This document shows, one piece after another, positions 28,001-36,400 of a DNA stretch of 64,000 nucleotides. Origin of the DNA: DASWIG01 sp036397835 (GTDB lineage: Bacteria; Acidobacteriota; Thermoanaerobaculia; Multivoradales; J023). The notes under the pieces were generated by a model that saw only the letters and a list, made by a program, of their open reading frames with translations, made no database searches and had not been told where the DNA came from. The first letter of the stretch is position 1. Each line of letters opens with the position of its first letter. Both the position numbers and the translations under genes were made by a program. The stretch lies in NCBI GenBank assembly GCA_036397835.1, contig DASWIG010000794.1:11245-75244 (forward strand), read 5' to 3'.

Positions 28001-31000
28001 TCCGTTCGGGATCGTGGGCTATCTCGTCAGAAACGACCTCCACGCGACCGCCGACCAAGAGGACGGCCAGGAACTGCCAGATCGATATGTCGAAGCACTG
28101 GGAAGCGGTCTGAATCACCACGTCGTCGGCACCGAGATCGAGCTCCTCGACCTTGGCGCGGAGATGATTGACCATCCCGCGGAGAGTCACCATCGCACCT
28201 TTCGGCACTCCGGTCGATCCGGAGGTGTAGATCACATAGGCGAGCTGATCCCCAGAGCTCGGTATCGGGAGCTCTGCCCCTGACGGGTCCGAGAGGTCCT
28301 CGATCCGCAAGAGCCGTGGCCGCCGCATTTCGGGCAGCCTCGCGATGGCCTCGGCCACGATCGCTTCGAGCGGATCACCGACGAGCACCATGGGAGCTGC
28401 GCTGCGGTCGAGAATCTGACCGATTCGGGCGCTCGGATGGAGGGGATCGAGAGGAAGATAGGTGCCGCCGGCCTTGAAGATCGCGAGCATCGCCGCCAGC
28501 AGATCCACCCCTCGCTCGGCGAGGATCGCCACCACCGTCTCCCGGCCGGTCCCGAGGCAGGCGAGGGCCTGCGCCATTCGGCTTGCCCGCCGGTCGAGCG
28601 CGCCGTAGCTCAGCCACACCCCATCGCAGACCGCCGCCATCGCCTCCGGGCTGCGCTCCACCTGGACCTCGAGGAGGTGGGCGACGCTCTCCACCGGCGC
28701 CTCCGTCCGTGTGTCGCTCCACTCCACCAGCAACTGGTGCCGTTCGCCCGTCCCCAGAAACGCCAGCCGAGCAAGGCGCTCCTCAGCACGGTCCGTCACC
28801 GCCCGCAGCAGCAGCCGATAATGATGGATGAGCCGCTCGACGGTGGCGGCGTCGAAGAGATCGGTGCTGTACTCCATCATGCCGAAGATCCCGCCCTCAT
28901 GGATCTCCATGAGCTCGACGGAAAGGTCGAACTTCGCCGTCGTGGTCGCGACCTCGATCGGGGTCATCGTCAGGCCCGGAATCGGCCAGGCCCACTGCGG
29001 CGCGTTCTGCAGCGAGAAAAGCACCTGGAACAGCGGCGTGTAGGAGAGGCTGCGCTCCGGCTCCAGCTCCTCGACCAGCTTCTCGAACGGCATGTCCTGG
29101 TGGGCGTAGGCCCCCAAGGTGATCTCCCGCACTCGTTCCACCAAGTCCAAGAACCCCGGATCTCCGGAGAGGTCCGTACGCAGGACCAGGGTGTTGACGA
29201 AGAACCCGATCAGATCCTCGATCTCCAGCCGGTTGCGCCCCGCGATCGAGGTGCCGACGCTGACGTCGTCGCGTCCGGTGTAGCGACCGAGGAGGGTCTG
29301 AAACCCCGCCAGCAGAGTCATGAAGAGCGTCGCCCCCCGCTGGCGGCCAATAGCCTCGAGCGCCTGGCACTGGCTCTCCTCCAGCCGGAACGAGCGGATC
29401 GCACCGCGGAACGTCTGCCCGGCGGGCCGCGGCCGATCGCTGGGAAGCTCGAGCAGCGGCGGCGCACCGGAAAGCCGCTCCCGCCAATGGGCGATCTCGG
29501 CCGCGAGCACCTCACCGGAGAGCCACTGGCGCTGCCAGGCCGCGAAGTCCGCGTAGGCGACCGCGGGCGTCCGCAGGGGCGATGAGCTCCCGCCGTGGAA
29601 GGCGTGGTAGACGGCGGCAACCTGCTGGGTGAGGATTCCCATCGACCAGCCGTCGCTGACGATGTGGTGCATGGTCAGCATCAGAGCGTGATCCTGGTCC
29701 GCGAGCCGAATCAGGCTGGCTCGCAGCATCGGGCCGCAGGCGAGAGCGAATGGCCGCCCGGTCTCGGTCTGCACCAGGCGTCCGAGCACGCGGTCACGCA
29801 CCTGCTCGCCGAGCCCGCCTAGATCCACCAGCGGCATCGGCACCAAAGCCGGCGGGGCGATCACCTGCAGCGGTTCCCCTCCCGGGGAAACGGCGAAGGT
29901 GGTGCGCAGCACCTCGTGGCGCCGTACGACCTCGTTGAGACTGCGCTCCAAGGTGACCAGCTCGAGCGGTCCCTCGATGCGAACCGCGAAGGGGACGTTG
30001 TAGAGCGGGCTGTCCGGCTCGAGCTGGTCGAGAAACCACAGCCGCTCCTGCGCGAACGACAGCGGCAGCCCCTTCGCGGCCCGGGCCTCGGGAGGCAACG
30101 GCTCCAGAGGCGGCGCCTCCCAGCCCCGGGCCGCCCTTAGCTCCCGCTCGCACGTCGCAGCCAGATCCGCCACCGTCGGCTCCTCGAACAAGACCCGCAA
30201 CGGCAGCTCGAGCGAGAAGGCCTGTCGCACCCGTGAGACGAGCCGAGTAGCCATCAGCGAGTGGCCGCCCAGCTCGAAGAAGTCCTCGTGGATGCCCACC
30301 CGTTCGAGGCCAAAGACCTCGGCCCAGATCGACGCCAGGATTTCTTCGATGGGGGTGCGGGGCTCGTCGAGAGCCACATCGTTTTCCCTGAGCCGGTTCC
30401 AGTCCGGCACCGGCAACGCGTCCCGGTCGATCTTGCCGTGGTGCGTCAGCGGCAGATCATCGAGAATCACGAAGGCCGCAGGTACCATGTACTCCGGTAG
30501 CTTGTCGGCGAGAAACCTCTTGAGCTCGCGACCGTCAGTCAGATCGCCGTCGGCGGGCACGACGTAGGCCACCAGGCGTTTGTCGCCCAGCCCTTCCTGG
30601 CGCGCCAGCACCACGACTTTCTGCACCGCGGCGTGCTGGCTCAGCACCACCTCGATCTCTCGCAGCTCGATGCGGAAGCCGCGCACCTTGATTTGGGTAT
30701 CGGCGCGCCCCAAGAACTCGAGCTCGCCGCCTGACAGCCAGCGCGCGTGATCGCCGGTCCGGTACAGACGCTCCCCGCCACACCGGCTGAGGGGACTGGG
30801 GACGAACGCTTCCGCTGTCGGTTTCGGCCGGTCCGCGTAACCGCGCGCAACGCCGCTGCCGGCTCCGTACAGCATGCCCGCCACCCCCATAGGCACCGGC
30901 TTCATCCGCCGGTCCAGCACGAAGACCTGGGTGTCGGCGATCGGCGGCCCGATCGGAATCGACCGCCCCGGCTCCGGCGCCGCCGCCATTCCCTGCATCC

Positions 31001-33485
31001 GGCGGCAGCAAGTAAAGCCCCCGTTCTCGGTCGGCCCGTAGCCGTTGACCATCACCGTTTCCGAGAACTCCGCGAGCACCCGCCGCACGTGCGTCGGCGA
31101 GAGCACGTCGCCACCGGAGAGCACCTGCCGCACCGGTCGCAGCGCCCGCAAATTCCATTCCACCATTTGGTGGAACAGTCCTGCGGTCAGCCACAACAGA
31201 CTCACCCGGTAACGGGCGACGGCGTCCGCCAGCTCCTCCAGGGAGGGGGCTTGCGGCGGGAGGACGACCAGGCGACCGCCGTGGATGAGCGCTCCCCAGA
31301 TCTCCAGCGTCGATGCGTCGAACGACAGCGGCGCGGCCTGCAGCAGCACCTGGTCCGCGCCGAGATCGGCGTAGTCCACCTCGCGCAGCAAGCGCACGAT
31401 GTTGCGATGAGTGTTCGCCACACCCTTCGGCAGTCCCGTCGATCCAGAGGTGTACATGACGTAGATCACGTTGTCGGGCCAAACTGCGACAACCGGGTTG
31501 TCCTCTCGCTCCACGATCGGCTCGCGGTCGAGACAGACGATTTGGGACTGGAGCTGCGAGAACAGCTCTACCCACCGCTGGTGGGTCAACACCACCGGCA
31601 CCCGTGAGCTTTCCATCATGTAAGTGAGGCGATTCTGGGGAAGGGAGGGGTCGAGAGGGACGTGCGCCGCTCCCGCCTTGTGGATGCCCATGAGTCCCAC
31701 GAGCATGTCCAGAGACCGCTCGATGCTGATTCCCACCTTCGCGTCCGGCCCCACGCCGACGGCGGCGAGGCGATGAGCCAGACTGTTCGCCCGCCGGTTA
31801 AGCTCTCCGTAGCTGAGGTGTTCCTCGCCGAAGAGCGCAGCGATCGTCTCGGGCCGGCGCGCGGTCTGCTCCTCGAAGAGCTGGTGGATGCAAAGCTCGT
31901 CGCGGTGGCGGCTCGCGGTGTCGTTCCACTCGAGAAGAAGCTGCTGTACTTGTTCCGCAGTGAGGAGCCTGAGCTCGGAGAGGCGGGTCTCGGGATTCTC
32001 GGCGGCCCCCGCGAGCAGGCTCCGGTAGTACCCCAGAAACCGCCGCATGGTGGTTGCGTCAAAAAGATCGGTATTGTACTCGAAGACTGCCGTCAGACCG
32101 TCTGGGACGTCCGCGAGATGGAGCTGGAGGTCGTACTTGGCAGCGCCGTTGTGAAGCTCTTCCGCAACGACCTTCAGGCTGCGCGCCTCCGGGATCTCGC
32201 GAGGGAAATTGTGCATGGAAAAAACGGCCTGGAAGATCGGCGAATAGCTCAACGAGCGCTCCGGTTGAAGCTCCTCGACCAGCTTCTCGAACGGCATGTC
32301 CTGGTGTTGGATCGCGCCCGCTACCACTCCCTGGACTCGCCGCAGCAGCTCCCCGACGCTGGGATCCGCCGAGAGATCCGTACGCAGCACCAGGGAATTG
32401 GCGAAGAAGCCAATGAGCTCCTCGATTTGAGGCCAGTTGCGGTAGGCCATCGGTGTGCCGACGAGCACGTCCTCCTGGCCGCTTATGCGGCTGAGCAAGG
32501 CTTTATACGCCGCCACCAGGGTGACGAAAAGCGTCACGCGCTGCCGCTGGCTGACCGAGCGCACGGCGTCGCGGAGCTCCTTGGGGACGTTCAGGAAGGC
32601 GGTGGCGCAGGGATAGGTCTGTACTGCCGGCCGCGGGCGGTCGGTGGGCAGCTCCAGGATCGGCGGGCTCCCCGCGAGCTGCTCCTTCCAGTAGTCGAGC
32701 TGATCCTCGAGAGCCTCGCCTTGGAGCCACTGCTGCTGCCAGCGGGTGAAGTCCACGTACTGCAGTGACGGCTCGGGGAGCGGGCAAGGCTCGCCGCGAG
32801 AAAACGCTTCGTAAATCGTCACGATCTCGCGCACCAGAATCACCATCGACCAGGCGTCGGCGAGAATGTGATGCACGGTGACCGGCATACGGTGCTCGGC
32901 GGAGCCGGTTCGCAGCAGCAGGGCCCTCACCAGGGGACCCCGCATCAGGTCGAAAGGCCGCACCGCCTGGGCGGCGGTCAGCCTCTCGGCTTCTGCCCGG
33001 CGCCGCTCAGAGTCAAGACGCTGCAGATCGACCATCGCCAAGGGCAACCTGAGGCAAGGCGCCACCACCTGAACTGCCTGCCCATCCACGGTGGCGAAGG
33101 AGGTCCGCAGCGCCGCGTGCCGCCGTATCACCTCATTCAGGCTGGCCGCGAGCGCCCCAGGATCGAGAGGATTGCTCAGGACCAGCACCTTGGAGTTGTT
33201 GTAGGCAGGGTTGTGTGGCTCCAATTGGTAGAGGAACCACAGACGGATCTGCTGAAAAGCGAGGGGCGGAGGTCCGTCCCCCGACTGGACCACCAGCGGC
33301 GGCGGAGTCTTAGCCCTCTCCCGCGGGGCGAGGAAAGCGAGGATCTCGGCCTTGCGCACGCCGAGCTCGGAGCGCAGATTCCCGGTCAACACCCCCTTGG
33401 GCGCCTCGAGGCGCAGCCGGTCGCCACGGACCGAGATCTCGACGCCCAGATCCCACAAGTGCTCGATGAACGTCGCCGTGTTCAA
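19002..33485 (-). CDS. NRPS, four-module subunit: TubC-(C-A-PCP)x4-C
   Basis: 4827 residues from a TTG start (bases 33485-33483). The TTG overlaps the stop of the previous gene as TTGA and is preceded by GAGGTGATC, an extended ribosome-site match. Residues about 1-52 form a TubC-type N-terminal docking domain. Four C-A-PCP modules follow, then a fifth full C domain (HHIVTDG) and a short acidic tail, ESEEFDFEL. Codes read by eye: A1 DALWLGGGF(K), Val-like; A2 DIWEITADD(K), not assigned; A3 DAFFLGVTF(K), Ile/Val-like; A4 DFWNIGMVH(K), the classical Thr code. The C motifs are HHILADA, HHIVSDG, HHVAFDG, HHIVSDG and HHIVTDG. All four carriers have LGGHS or LGGQS. No epimerization domain is seen, so L-configured residues are expected. 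The terminal C probably works with the first A-PCP of the next subunit, which lacks a complete C. Confidence 0.95.
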   Translation of the reverse strand: MNTATFIEHLWDLGVEISVRGDRLRLEAPKGVLTGNLRSELGVRKAEILAFLAPRERAKTPPPLVVQSGDGPPPLAFQQIRLWFLYQLEPHNPAYNNSKVLVLSNPLDPGALAASLNEVIRRHAALRTSFATVDGQAVQVVAPCLRLPLAMVDLQRLDSERRRAEAERLTAAQAVRPFDLMRGPLVRALLLRTGSAEHRMPVTVHHILADAWSMVILVREIVTIYEAFSRGEPCPLPEPSLQYVDFTRWQQQWLQGEALEDQLDYWKEQLAGSPPILELPTDRPRPAVQTYPCATAFLNVPKELRDAVRSVSQRQRVTLFVTLVAAYKALLSRISGQEDVLVGTPMAYRNWPQIEELIGFFANSLVLRTDLSADPSVGELLRRVQGVVAGAIQHQDMPFEKLVEELQPERSLSYSPIFQAVFSMHNFPREIPEARSLKVVAEELHNGAAKYDLQLHLADVPDGLTAVFEYNTDLFDATTMRRFLGYYRSLLAGAAENPETRLSELRLLTAEQVQQLLLEWNDTASRHRDELCIHQLFEEQTARRPETIAALFGEEHLSYGELNRRANSLAHRLAAVGVGPDAKVGISIERSLDMLVGLMGIHKAGAAHVPLDPSLPQNRLTYMMESSRVPVVLTHQRWVELFSQLQSQIVCLDREPIVEREDNPVVAVWPDNVIYVMYTSGSTGLPKGVANTHRNIVRLLREVDYADLGADQVLLQAAPLSFDASTLEIWGALIHGGRLVVLPPQAPSLEELADAVARYRVSLLWLTAGLFHQMVEWNLRALRPVRQVLSGGDVLSPTHVRRVLAEFSETVMVNGYGPTENGGFTCCRRMQGMAAAPEPGRSIPIGPPIADTQVFVLDRRMKPVPMGVAGMLYGAGSGVARGYADRPKPTAEAFVPSPLSRCGGERLYRTGDHARWLSGGELEFLGRADTQIKVRGFRIELREIEVVLSQHAAVQKVVVLARQEGLGDKRLVAYVVPADGDLTDGRELKRFLADKLPEYMVPAAFVILDDLPLTHHGKIDRDALPVPDWNRLRENDVALDEPRTPIEEILASIWAEVFGLERVGIHEDFFELGGHSLMATRLVSRVRQAFSLELPLRVLFEEPTVADLAATCERELRAARGWEAPPLEPLPPEARAAKGLPLSFAQERLWFLDQLEPDSPLYNVPFAVRIEGPLELVTLERSLNEVVRRHEVLRTTFAVSPGGEPLQVIAPPALVPMPLVDLGGLGEQVRDRVLGRLVQTETGRPFALACGPMLRASLIRLADQDHALMLTMHHIVSDGWSMGILTQQVAAVYHAFHGGSSSPLRTPAVAYADFAAWQRQWLSGEVLAAEIAHWRERLSGAPPLLELPSDRPRPAGQTFRGAIRSFRLEESQCQALEAIGRQRGATLFMTLLAGFQTLLGRYTGRDDVSVGTSIAGRNRLEIEDLIGFFVNTLVLRTDLSGDPGFLDLVERVREITLGAYAHQDMPFEKLVEELEPERSLSYTPLFQVLFSLQNAPQWAWPIPGLTMTPIEVATTTAKFDLSVELMEIHEGGIFGMMEYSTDLFDAATVERLIHHYRLLLRAVTDRAEERLARLAFLGTGERHQLLVEWSDTRTEAPVESVAHLLEVQVERSPEAMAAVCDGVWLSYGALDRRASRMAQALACLGTGRETVVAILAERGVDLLAAMLAIFKAGGTYLPLDPLHPSARIGQILDRSAAPMVLVGDPLEAIVAEAIARLPEMRRPRLLRIEDLSDPSGAELPIPSSGDQLAYVIYTSGSTGVPKGAMVTLRGMVNHLRAKVEELDLGADDVVIQTASQCFDISIWQFLAVLLVGGRVEVVSDEIAHDPERMLAEVDRSRATVFETVPSLLHFLLEEVADRRPSSPRLTALRWMIPTGESLPKDLARRWLSLFPNIPLLNAYGPTECSDDVSHQVIRNLDAGDVQISIGRPLRNLRLELLDRRLTPTPLGVPGELCVGGIGVGRGYWREPARTARVFVPHARGAAGGRLYRTGDLARTRPGGSLVFLGRIDFQVKVRGFRIELGEIEVALGRHEAVERAVVVARSDGSGGQQLVAYVVARGGHEPPPGELHRFLRRSLPAYMVPAVFVVLGALPLTRNGKVDRKALARHAPPTLPFLIADPAVPATTVEQLVARIWREVLGLAQVRLHDNFFELGGHSLLATKVVTRVRQSFRVEVPLRTLFEAQTVAALAARIEEAMRVAQITEMPALEPVARDRQLPLSFAQERLWFLHQLEPDSPSYNMPIAVRFEGPLSIAALSSSLDRVVQRHEVLRTSFPLRGGTSKQEIAPPASLPLPLVDLQELPEPRAALEVRRLAWREWSRPFDLARGPVLRTLVTRLGGADHVILGAVHHVAFDGWSENLMNRELAILYEAALRGRAPQLPELTIQYADFAHWQRRWLRGKTVEAELAYWRERLAGAPPLLELPTDRPRTMTRSYRGARRSLGLSARLWESLNALAQAGEATLFMTLLAAYQALLARYSGQDDISVGTALAGRNWLEVERLLGLFVNLLVMRTDLSGDPDSRTLLARVREVTLDAHSHQNLPFEKLVVELEPERSLYHSPLFQATFVLDRPPEDQWATADLRMSPLSLEIRAVPFDLSLVVIEGAKEIQAAFEFSSDLFDATTITRLLRHYQTLLQGIVERPEEPVAHLPLLAACERGQLLREWNDIVALYPAELGIHQLFEQRVKLAPEAIAVAFGAEQLSYLELNCRANRLAHHLRQLEVAPEVRIGLFLERSAAVTVALLAILKAGGAYVPLDPGYPSERLAFMLEDSGAEVVVGQESLLAILPQEHPRRAVRVVLIDRDRATIARKSEENPAIATGGDRLAYVIYTSGSTGTPKGVAIPHRGVVRLVMNTDYIHLGAEDGVAQASTTSFDAATFEIWGALLHGARLAVISREAVLAPGELVAEIRRQRISTMFLTTALFNQLSQEDDAAFALQEHLLFGGEAVDPSRVRAVLAGDPPLRLLHVYGPTESTTFTTWHRTVHVNSDSRTVPIGRPIANTEVYVLDRRVEPVPLGVVGQVSIGGDGLARGYHNRSALTAEVFTPHPFGSRPGDRLYRTGDKMRSRADGAIEFVGRVDHQVKVRGFRIELGEIEAALGNAPGVREAVVVVREEGPESKRSGEKRLVAYVVPAPGASQDAETLRSALETFLPKYMVPSAFVWLEALPLNPNGKVDREALPDFESAADETGHVAPRTPEEELLAGIMAEVLGVERVGVEDDFFDLGGHSLLATQLITRVRQVFAVEIPLYEVFEEPTVAHLADSVSALRHAGKGLELPPMNRVSRHQPLPLSFAQQRLWFLDQLEPNNPAYNIPVSLRAKGRVEPLVLAAAFSEVVRRHEVLRTRFSWFLGETVQEADPPEPLDLSLVDLSTLPPRAREAEGLRLAAADVRHPFDLVMGPLLRTTLVRLAPAEHLLLVNMHHIVSDGWSMGVLTREIATLYSAFIAGRPSPLPELEIQYADFAVWQRGWLREEALEAQLAYWRERLEGAPPLLRLPIDRPRPAVMSYRGEVRFFKLPAQLWGLLGAVARSEGATLFMTLLAAFQVLLSRYSGQTDVSTGTPIAGRNRREIEDLIGFFVNTLVIRSDLAGDPQFSTLVRRVRETTLGGYAHQDLPFEKLVEELEPERDLSYSPLFQVMFVFQNAPQGAVEIPGLAMSPLEIDNATTQFDLTLSLWEAPEGVTAGLEFNTDLFDGTTVGRLQGHFEALLGAMGSTPGQRITELPLLTSAQRCQLQVEWGARTDAPAASLPALFAAQVERTPEAVGVNQGTLQLTYGELDRRSERLARLLRSLGAGPERLVALMLDRSLEMVVAILGVLKAGSAYLPLDPSHPAERLAFTLEDAGAEILLTCERQMGGVPTAYRVAGHPVLCLDRDWPQIGAGPTSELGTWPHSDQAAYVIYTSGSTGRPKGTAVTHRNVTRLLAAAERVPDSVHLRFDGRDVWTLFHSYAFDFSVWELWGALAYGGRLVVVPYHVSRRAPEEFLALLVQERVTVLNQTPSAFRQLVVIEEQATRAMGSSELPLRLVIFGGEALEPSILAPWFRRHGDRRPQMVNMFGITETTVHVTYRLLSRSDPAKAGSSPIGVALSDLGIYLLERRLKPVPIGVPGEIFVAGAGLARGYLRRPALTAERFVPDPFSEESGARLYRTGDLARRRANGELDFLGRIDHQIQLRGFRVELGEIGAVLNEHPEVREAVVLALADQAGEKRLVAYVVPEAVRDGLVPDLRSFLSDRLPDHMVPATFVPLDAFPLTPQGKLDRLALPAPDTSRPELRSEFVAPRNEREEILTEIWTELLGLERVGRNDNFFELGGQSLLATQVIFRLQQAFGVELALRAVFQAPTVAGLAARVEEAMQAAPTLGAPPPLEPAPRDGDLPLSFAQQRLWFHHQLAPEAAIYNLPTAVRLKGQLHVAALKGSLNGVFARHEALRTTFPEMDIGPVQQIAAELELELPLIDLRQLPSAARQSETSRLTILESRRLFDLEKGPLLRSTLLWLDTEEHVLLLIMHHIVTDGWSNGIFVGEMAELYRAFVERRAPQLAPLPIQYADYAVWQRRWLSGAILERQLAYWKTKLGGLPTLKLPTDRPRPVVKSWRGSAEPTGVSRALTEGLRQLSLQEGTTLFTTLLASFYTLLYRYTGQEDLVVGTAVANRNRSEVEGLIGFFVNTLALRTDLSGNPSFRELISRVREVAFEAYSYEDLPFDKVVQELQPDRTVQDAQIFRAAFGLQDVAAEALELPGLHLEPVEEAHSGTSRFDLAFSMVEIEGGLAGVMEYDTELFDRATIAQMLAHYLTILKEVRGNPEWRILDIPLGSGEAEGRSSSADVKDESEEFDFEL

Positions 33486-36400
33486 ATCTCGATCACCTCG
33501 CGTTCGACGATGGGAGACGGCAGGGAGGTTTCTTCCTCCAAGGGCGTCCAGCTCGCCGTTTGACTGCGATCGATGCTACCGCCCAAGAGCGAATGCAGCA
33601 GCAGGTCGCCATCTTCGAGGTCGAAGAGAGGGCGGATCGATTCGAAGCTCAGCGCGCCGACCGGACAAAGGCCGAGGTCCGCAGACGGAGCCGCGTCCTG
33701 CAGGAGTTGGATGATAGCTCCCGCTTCCAGCAGGCAGAAGTCCTTCGCCAGCTCCCCATAGATCGGTGCGACGGCGCTCAGCCGGCCGATCAGGAAGAGG
33801 GAAAAGGCGGCGCGATCGAAGGTCGGCCGGTTCGCTGGATGATGGAGATGGCGGTCGAGCTCGGCGCCGGGCGCCAGGACCACCAGCCGGTGGTCGTAAG
33901 GATGGCAATAACTGATGCCGGCCGGCAGCCCCTCCACTCGGCCGGGCTTACAGTGCAGATAGATCTGCACGGGATAGAGGCTGCCGGCCGAGGGGTAGAG
34001 GAGTTTGTAATTGCCGGCGACGGCGATCGGCCGCAAGTGAGCCAGCAGCTTGCCAAGCTGGATGCCGCCGACGGGGTCGTGCAGGAACTCCCGGTAGCTC
34101 TGACGCCGAAGGTAACGCCGCCGCAGACCGTCGTCCCCGATCGCTCCCAGAGCGATACTCGGCCGCCCTTCGTCGCCATGCCGCAGGCCCGCCAGGCGTC
34201 GCCTGAAGGCGTGCCGCTCGCCCAGATCGGTGATCAGCTCGAAGCTCGGCTGCCGTGACTCCTGCGGCGCAGTCCGCGGGTCGGCGCCGCTGTGGCGGAG
34301 CTCATTGTCGTAGGAGCGCACCACAGCGGCGATCGTGGGATCCTGGTAGAACTCGGCGACCCGGGGGCGGAAGCCGAGATCCCTGTTCAAACGGTTGGCC
34401 ATCCGGATCAGGTCGACCGAGGTGGCCCCGAGCTCGAACAGGTTGGCCGATATGTCGATTCCGCCAACCCCAAGGACCTCGGCCACGATCGCGGCGAGGC
34501 GCCCGGCGATATGGGTATCGACGGCCGGCACCTCCGCCTCCGGCAGGTTGGCTGGCCTCGGGGTGGGCAGGGCTTTGCGGTCCACCTTGCCGTTGGGGGT
34601 GAGGGGTAGGGCATCGAGGTAGACGAAGAGCGCAGGCACCATGTACCGGGGCAGCTTCTGTCCCAAGAACTCGCGCACATCTGCCGGGCTCGGCGCCGGG
34701 CTCCCCTCGGCGACCAAGTAGCCGACCAAACGCTTCTGGCCTCGTTGCTCCCCGAGCGCCACCACCGCCGCCGCGAGCAAACCGGGGTGCTGGCCCAAGG
34801 CCGCCTCGACTTCTCCCAGCTCGACTCGATAACCCTGGATCTTGACCTGGTGGTCCTCGCGGCCCAGGAACTCGATGTTGCCGTCCGGTAGGTAGCGGCC
34901 CAGGTCCCCGGTACGATAGAGGCGCTCGCCGGTCTGAGCATGGGCGACGAAACTCGCCGCGGTCTTCTCTTCATCGCGCCAATAGCCCTTGGCGAGGCCT
35001 ATGCCCGCGATGAACAGATGCCCAGGCACCCAGTCCGGACACGGCTCCAGCGCCTCGTTGAGCACATGGAAGCGCTGGTTCACCATCGGCTTGCCGTAGG
35101 GGATACTCAGCCACCCGGGATTTACCCGCCCGAGCGGGTAGAGAATCGACCAAATGGAAGCTTCGGTGGCGCCTCCTAGGCTTATCACTTCGATTTCCCC
35201 GAAAGTGGCGCGGATGCGGTCCGGGAGGTTGACCGGAATCCAATCGCCGCTCATCAGCACCAGCCGCAATGACCTCGGGGCCTGCGCTCGTATCTCTACG
35301 ATGTACTCCACCAGCAGGTTCACCAGCGCCGGCACCGAGTTCCACACCGTCACCCGGTTGTCGGTGATGGACCGGGTCCACGGTGCCGGATCGCGGGCCG
35401 CCTGCGGCTCCGGGATGACCAGAGCCCCCCCCGCGGCCAGCAGCCCGAAAACATCCCAGACCGAAAGGTCAAAGCTCAAAGAAGAGATGGCAAAGACCCG
35501 GTCGCCGGGCCCTACGCCAAAACGCTCGTTGACGTCGAGGATGGTGTTGACCGCGCCACGGTGGTCGATCATCACTCCTTTGGGCAGGCCGGTCGAGCCT
35601 GAGGTGAAGATGACGTAGGCCAAGTCCTCGAGCCCCTGGATCGGCGGCAAGCTTGGAGGCTCTCCAGTTGGCTCCTCGTTCTCCACCGCGATGCTCTCGA
35701 TCCCTGGCGGCCACTCGAGCTCGCGCTCCAGCCACGGCTGAGTCACCACCAGCTCGACCTCCCCGCGCTCCAACAGGAGCCGTCGGCGCTCGCGGGGAAG
35801 CCCCGGGTCGACCGGCAGGTAAGCGGCCCCCGACGTCAGCACTCCGAGGACCGCCACGATCTGCTGCCACCCGCTCTCCATGACCACCCCCACCAGGGTA
35901 TTGGGCCGCGCCCCCAAGGTGCGCAGGCGGTGCCCGAGCCAACGGCTGCGCTTCTCCAACTCGCGATAGGTCAGGACCCTCCCGGCGGCAATGACCGCCG
36001 CTTGATCCGGCCGTACCGAGACCTGGTGCAGGAAAAGCTCGTGAAGCATCGCCCCCGGCAGCGGCCCCTCGGTGGCGTTGGCCTCCGACCGCCGGGCGAT
36101 TTGAATGGCCGGAAGCCGGGATGCCATCCGTCGCTCCCAGAGGTCCTCGCCGTCCACCGGCGGCTCGGCGAGCCGTTCGAGCAGCTCCCGAAATGAGCCG
36201 AACATGGCGTCGAGAAGGCCGGCGGGAAAGAGCTCGTCCACCGCATCCAGAACGAGCCTGAGGCCGCCGCTCTCCTCCATGACCTGCATGTCCAGCCAGA
36301 CCTGGGGGGTCTGGGTGATCGCAAAGCTCACTTTCCCCTGGAAAGCCCGGGGGAGAAGCTCCCAGTCGGCGTCGGCCAAGTTGAGCGCGCTGGTGAAGAC

